Shown: in pieces, positions 13,052 through 14,634 of the stretch | How the letters are laid out: each line of letters starts with the position of its first letter | Position numbering within the stretch: the first letter of the stretch is position 1 | Origin: MFAQ01 sp964429015 | GTDB lineage: Bacteria > Patescibacteriota > Microgenomatia > UBA1400 > MFAQ01 | Reading direction: 5' to 3' | Length of the DNA stretch: 14,634 bases | Assembly: GCA_964429015.1 (NCBI GenBank) | Contig: CAYSAM010000020.1 | Span: forward strand, 1-14,634 | Notes under the pieces: generated by a model | Told to the model about the DNA's origin: nothing | The model's input: the letters and a program-made list of their open reading frames with translations, nothing else | Database searches by the model: none | Translations under genes and position numbers: made by a program

Positions 13052-13516
13052 TTAAATATAACTAGCCACCTCTTCCAACTTAAGACCTAAGTATTCTTGA
13101 AAGTGGGGCGAATAAAACTCATCAAAACGAGACGCAAACAACTCCCTTATCCTTCCAGCGACCACGCTGGAAATATCCAAAAAACCTGCTGAATAATACT
13201 TTAGAGTAGACCCGTTCAGTAAACCAGGATTTGGAACCATTTCTGGAGTCAAACTTATTTTTTCCAAACTGCGAGCAGAAACAAAAAAAACCACATCACT
13301 TGCCGTATAACTTTCAAAGTCACTCAAAACAAACCAAAAGTCATCTTTTAAAAAAGGTCTCTCAACCACTTCCCAAGCCAGTATAACAATCAATGCAAAG
13401 TAACACCCAGACAGATAGGCTAATCTACAATTAACATTTTGCGCAGGAATTCTACCCAAACCAGCTGTCAGCACCCTACTCAGCTTTGTATCTGATAATG
13501 CGATATGTGTACGCAT
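13052..13516 (-). CDS. Orphan protein, 154 aa, unknown function
   Basis: I do not recognise this protein. The N-terminal half contains an apolar stretch (about 32-48, LAYLSGCYFALIVILAW) that could be a membrane or buried helix. The rest is mixed, with conserved-looking SLTPEMVPNPGLLNGS and a C-terminal helix (FQEYLGLKLEEVASYI). I chose ATG 13516 because GGAGGAG (13525-13519) lies just before it; starts further upstream lie in the promoter. It has its own promoter (13553-13581) and terminator (13018-13042). The 175-bp space after it, up to the deacetylase start, holds no gene that I can support. Confidence 0.75.
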   Translation of the reverse strand: MRTHIALSDTKLSRVLTAGLGRIPAQNVNCRLAYLSGCYFALIVILAWEVVERPFLKDDFWFVLSDFESYTASDVVFFVSARSLEKISLTPEMVPNPGLLNGSTLKYYSAGFLDISSVVAGRIRELFASRFDEFYSPHFQEYLGLKLEEVASYI

Positions 13517-13552
13517 AACTCCTCCAATAAATTTAATGTCCAACAAATAATC

Positions 13553-13581
13553 ATTATATAATATATAGGATATGAAAGCAA
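13553..13581 (-). promoter_or_regulatory. Promoter of the 154-aa gene
   Basis: Minus strand TTGCTT (13581-13576), 17-bp spacer, TATAAT (13558-13553); start expected near 13546, leaving a leader of about 30 nt with the SD. The -35 box lies inside the first codons of the divergent membrane-protein gene. Confidence 0.6.
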
Positions 13582-14634
13582 AAATCATTATATTACTCCT
13601 TGGCCTTTTGCTTTCTTTTTTTGTTTACCCCTCCGCTTTTATTTACCCAAAGGACACTCTCCCAGACAATAACGACACCCGCCTCATTGCTTACATAATT
13701 GGTCAAGTTCAACAAAACATTATTTACCATAAACCACTATATCTTGGCACCTACTTTGCTCCAGAACCCAACACCCTTACCTACTCCGATCTTTTTTTAA
13801 CTACTAGTCTACTTACTCTTCCACTTCATTTTTTTACCACACACCCAATTCTCATTTTTAACATTGCCTTTATCTTATCTTTTACTTTAACCTTTTATAG
13901 TAGCTTCCAGTTCTTTAATTATTTAAACAAAAGTCTTTATCCTAGCTTAATTTGCACCTTAATTTTTAATCTTTCAGGTTACCACCTACACTATTATGCT
14001 CACCTTCAAGTTTTTAGTTTTTGGCTCTTTTTTTCTGCCATTCTCAATCTCCTTAAGTTTTTAAAAACTAATAATAAAAATTTTCTGCACCTATTTTTAA
14101 TTTTTACCACTCTTCAACTAGCCGAAACCATTTTTGCCACCTACCTCCTCTTTTTCTCCTCCCTCCTCGTCCTCCTCCCTAAGATCAAAAGTATTCTTTC
14201 CTCTCTCTACGATCTACGATCCATGATCTACCCAACTATCTGGATTTTTCTCCTTCTCCCGTATGCCAAAACCCACCTACTTTACGAAGAGGCATCCAGA
14301 TCAATCCGCGATGCCGCTCACTTCTCTCTTGGTCTTGAATCCTTCCTCACTCTCTACAACTCCCCTATGACTTTTATATTTCTCTTGATTATTATAGTTA
14401 CAACCATAATTGGAATATCCAAAACCACGCACAACCAGTGCGTGGGAGCCAAAGGGAATCCCGCAAAGCGGGACGACACAGGCTCGTGTGAGCATGGATT
14501 TTGGCATGTTCCAAAATGGTTGTTGCTATTTTCTACCATTATGTCCCTTGGCCCCGTTCTAAAAATGTTCAACCATACTATAAAAATTTTTGGGCTACCA
14601 ATTCCACTACCTTACACGATTTTTTATTATCTTT
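13572..14634 (+). CDS. Polytopic membrane protein, GT-C/YfhO-like, 3' end missing
   Basis: An open frame of 354 codons from ATG 13572 that runs without a stop to the window edge. The N-terminus is a membrane segment (about 4-24) followed by an outward loop with DTLPDNNDTR (31-40), then FAPEPNTLTYSDLF (65-78) and at least six more hydrophobic segments. The acidic first loop and the helix pattern resemble GT-C-fold membrane glycosyltransferases and YfhO-like proteins that move sugars from lipid carriers to surface targets; this is inferred from layout only. Residues 213-220 and 283-316 are encoded by repeats; the latter is a hydrophilic block between two membrane helices. Only a weak SD (AGGA, too close) precedes ATG; TATAAT at 13557-13562 may serve as -10. 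Confidence 0.8.
   Translation, partial: MKAKIIILLLGLLLSFFVYPSAFIYPKDTLPDNNDTRLIAYIIGQVQQNIIYHKPLYLGTYFAPEPNTLTYSDLFLTTSLLTLPLHFFTTHPILIFNIAFILSFTLTFYSSFQFFNYLNKSLYPSLICTLIFNLSGYHLHYYAHLQVFSFWLFFSAILNLLKFLKTNNKNFLHLFLIFTTLQLAETIFATYLLFFSSLLVLLPKIKSILSSLYDLRSMIYPTIWIFLLLPYAKTHLLYEEASRSIRDAAHFSLGLESFLTLYNSPMTFIFLLIIIVTTIIGISKTTHNQCVGAKGNPAKRDDTGSCEHGFWHVPKWLLLFSTIMSLGPVLKMFNHTIKIFGLPIPLPYTIFYYL
14208..14231. repeat. Low-complexity GATCTAC repeat in the membrane-protein gene
   Basis: A 24-bp run of three degenerate 7-8-mers (TACGATC, TACGATCC, ATGATCTAC). It shares the 12-mer TCTACGATCTAC (14206-14217 here) with the repeat in nadA and encodes YDLRSMIY in frame. Confidence 0.55.
14425..14517. repeat. 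Cluster of four hairpins in the membrane-protein gene
   Basis: Consecutive inverted repeats: CCACGCAC/GTGCGTGG (14425-14445), TCCCGC/GCGGGA (14459-14473), GCTC/GAGC (about 14482-14493) and ATTTTGG/CCAAAAT (14498-14517). The second resembles the core of widespread REP elements. The block is GC-rich against an AT-rich gene and encodes a hydrophilic segment without breaking the frame. Confidence 0.7.

Noticed and set aside
13516..13588. Extended N-terminus for the 154-aa protein from 13588
   Set aside because: The extension would cover the promoter and the SD that directly precede ATG 13516.
14301..14572. Minus-strand open frames of 68 and 72 codons near the window end
   Set aside because: They lie opposite an unbroken frame with clear membrane-protein character, largely over the hairpin block, and have no start signals.

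Overview
The window is AT-rich, densely packed bacterial DNA read with the standard code. Short intergenic spaces, compact proteins, several SD-less starts and many small orphan membrane proteins suggest a Candidate Phyla Radiation (Patescibacteria, perhaps Microgenomates-like) genome from a metagenomic scaffold. No rRNA is present to fix the lineage, so this is an inference.

Layout. Positions 41-524 (+) hold two overlapping genes for small membrane proteins, closed by an intrinsic terminator. Positions 554-3049 (-) hold a ribosomal/replication cluster, rpsF-ssb-rpsR, followed by a ctpA-type S41 protease. A 100-N gap (2898-2997) interrupts the 5' side of rpsF, but its two flanks are the same 55 bp, so the gap is very probably an unmerged contig overlap. 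Positions 3143-3455 (+) are a self-contained unit: consensus promoter, SD, 70-aa membrane protein, bidirectional terminator. Positions 3486-5731 (-) hold ychF, a 60-aa orphan, a Nudix ADP-ribose pyrophosphatase and a small PGPGW-like membrane protein. Positions 5785-9407 (+) hold nadC-nadA-nadB, a complete aspartate-to-nicotinate-mononucleotide route. Positions 9411-11585 (-) hold a slipin (SPFH) gene and cysS. Positions 11640-13516 (-) hold a PIG-L/LmbE deacetylase between two orphan genes. From 13572 to the window end (+) runs the 5' part of a large GT-C-like polytopic membrane protein.

Themes. (1) The nadCAB promoter and the Nudix promoter each carry the same 17-bp palindrome over the -10 box (15 of 17 bases identical), suggesting one repressor controls NAD synthesis and ADP-ribose turnover together. 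(2) Several conserved genes (nadC, ychF, slipin, cysS, the PGPGW-like gene) have a -10-like box exactly 6 nt before ATG and no SD, as expected for leaderless mRNAs. The small or orphan genes instead have strong SD sequences and are mostly closed by intrinsic terminators. (3) Short palindromic or low-complexity repeats lie in frame inside ychF, nadA, nadB and the last membrane protein, and one forms the C-terminus of NadC.

No tRNA, rRNA, CRISPR array, transposase or phage gene was seen.
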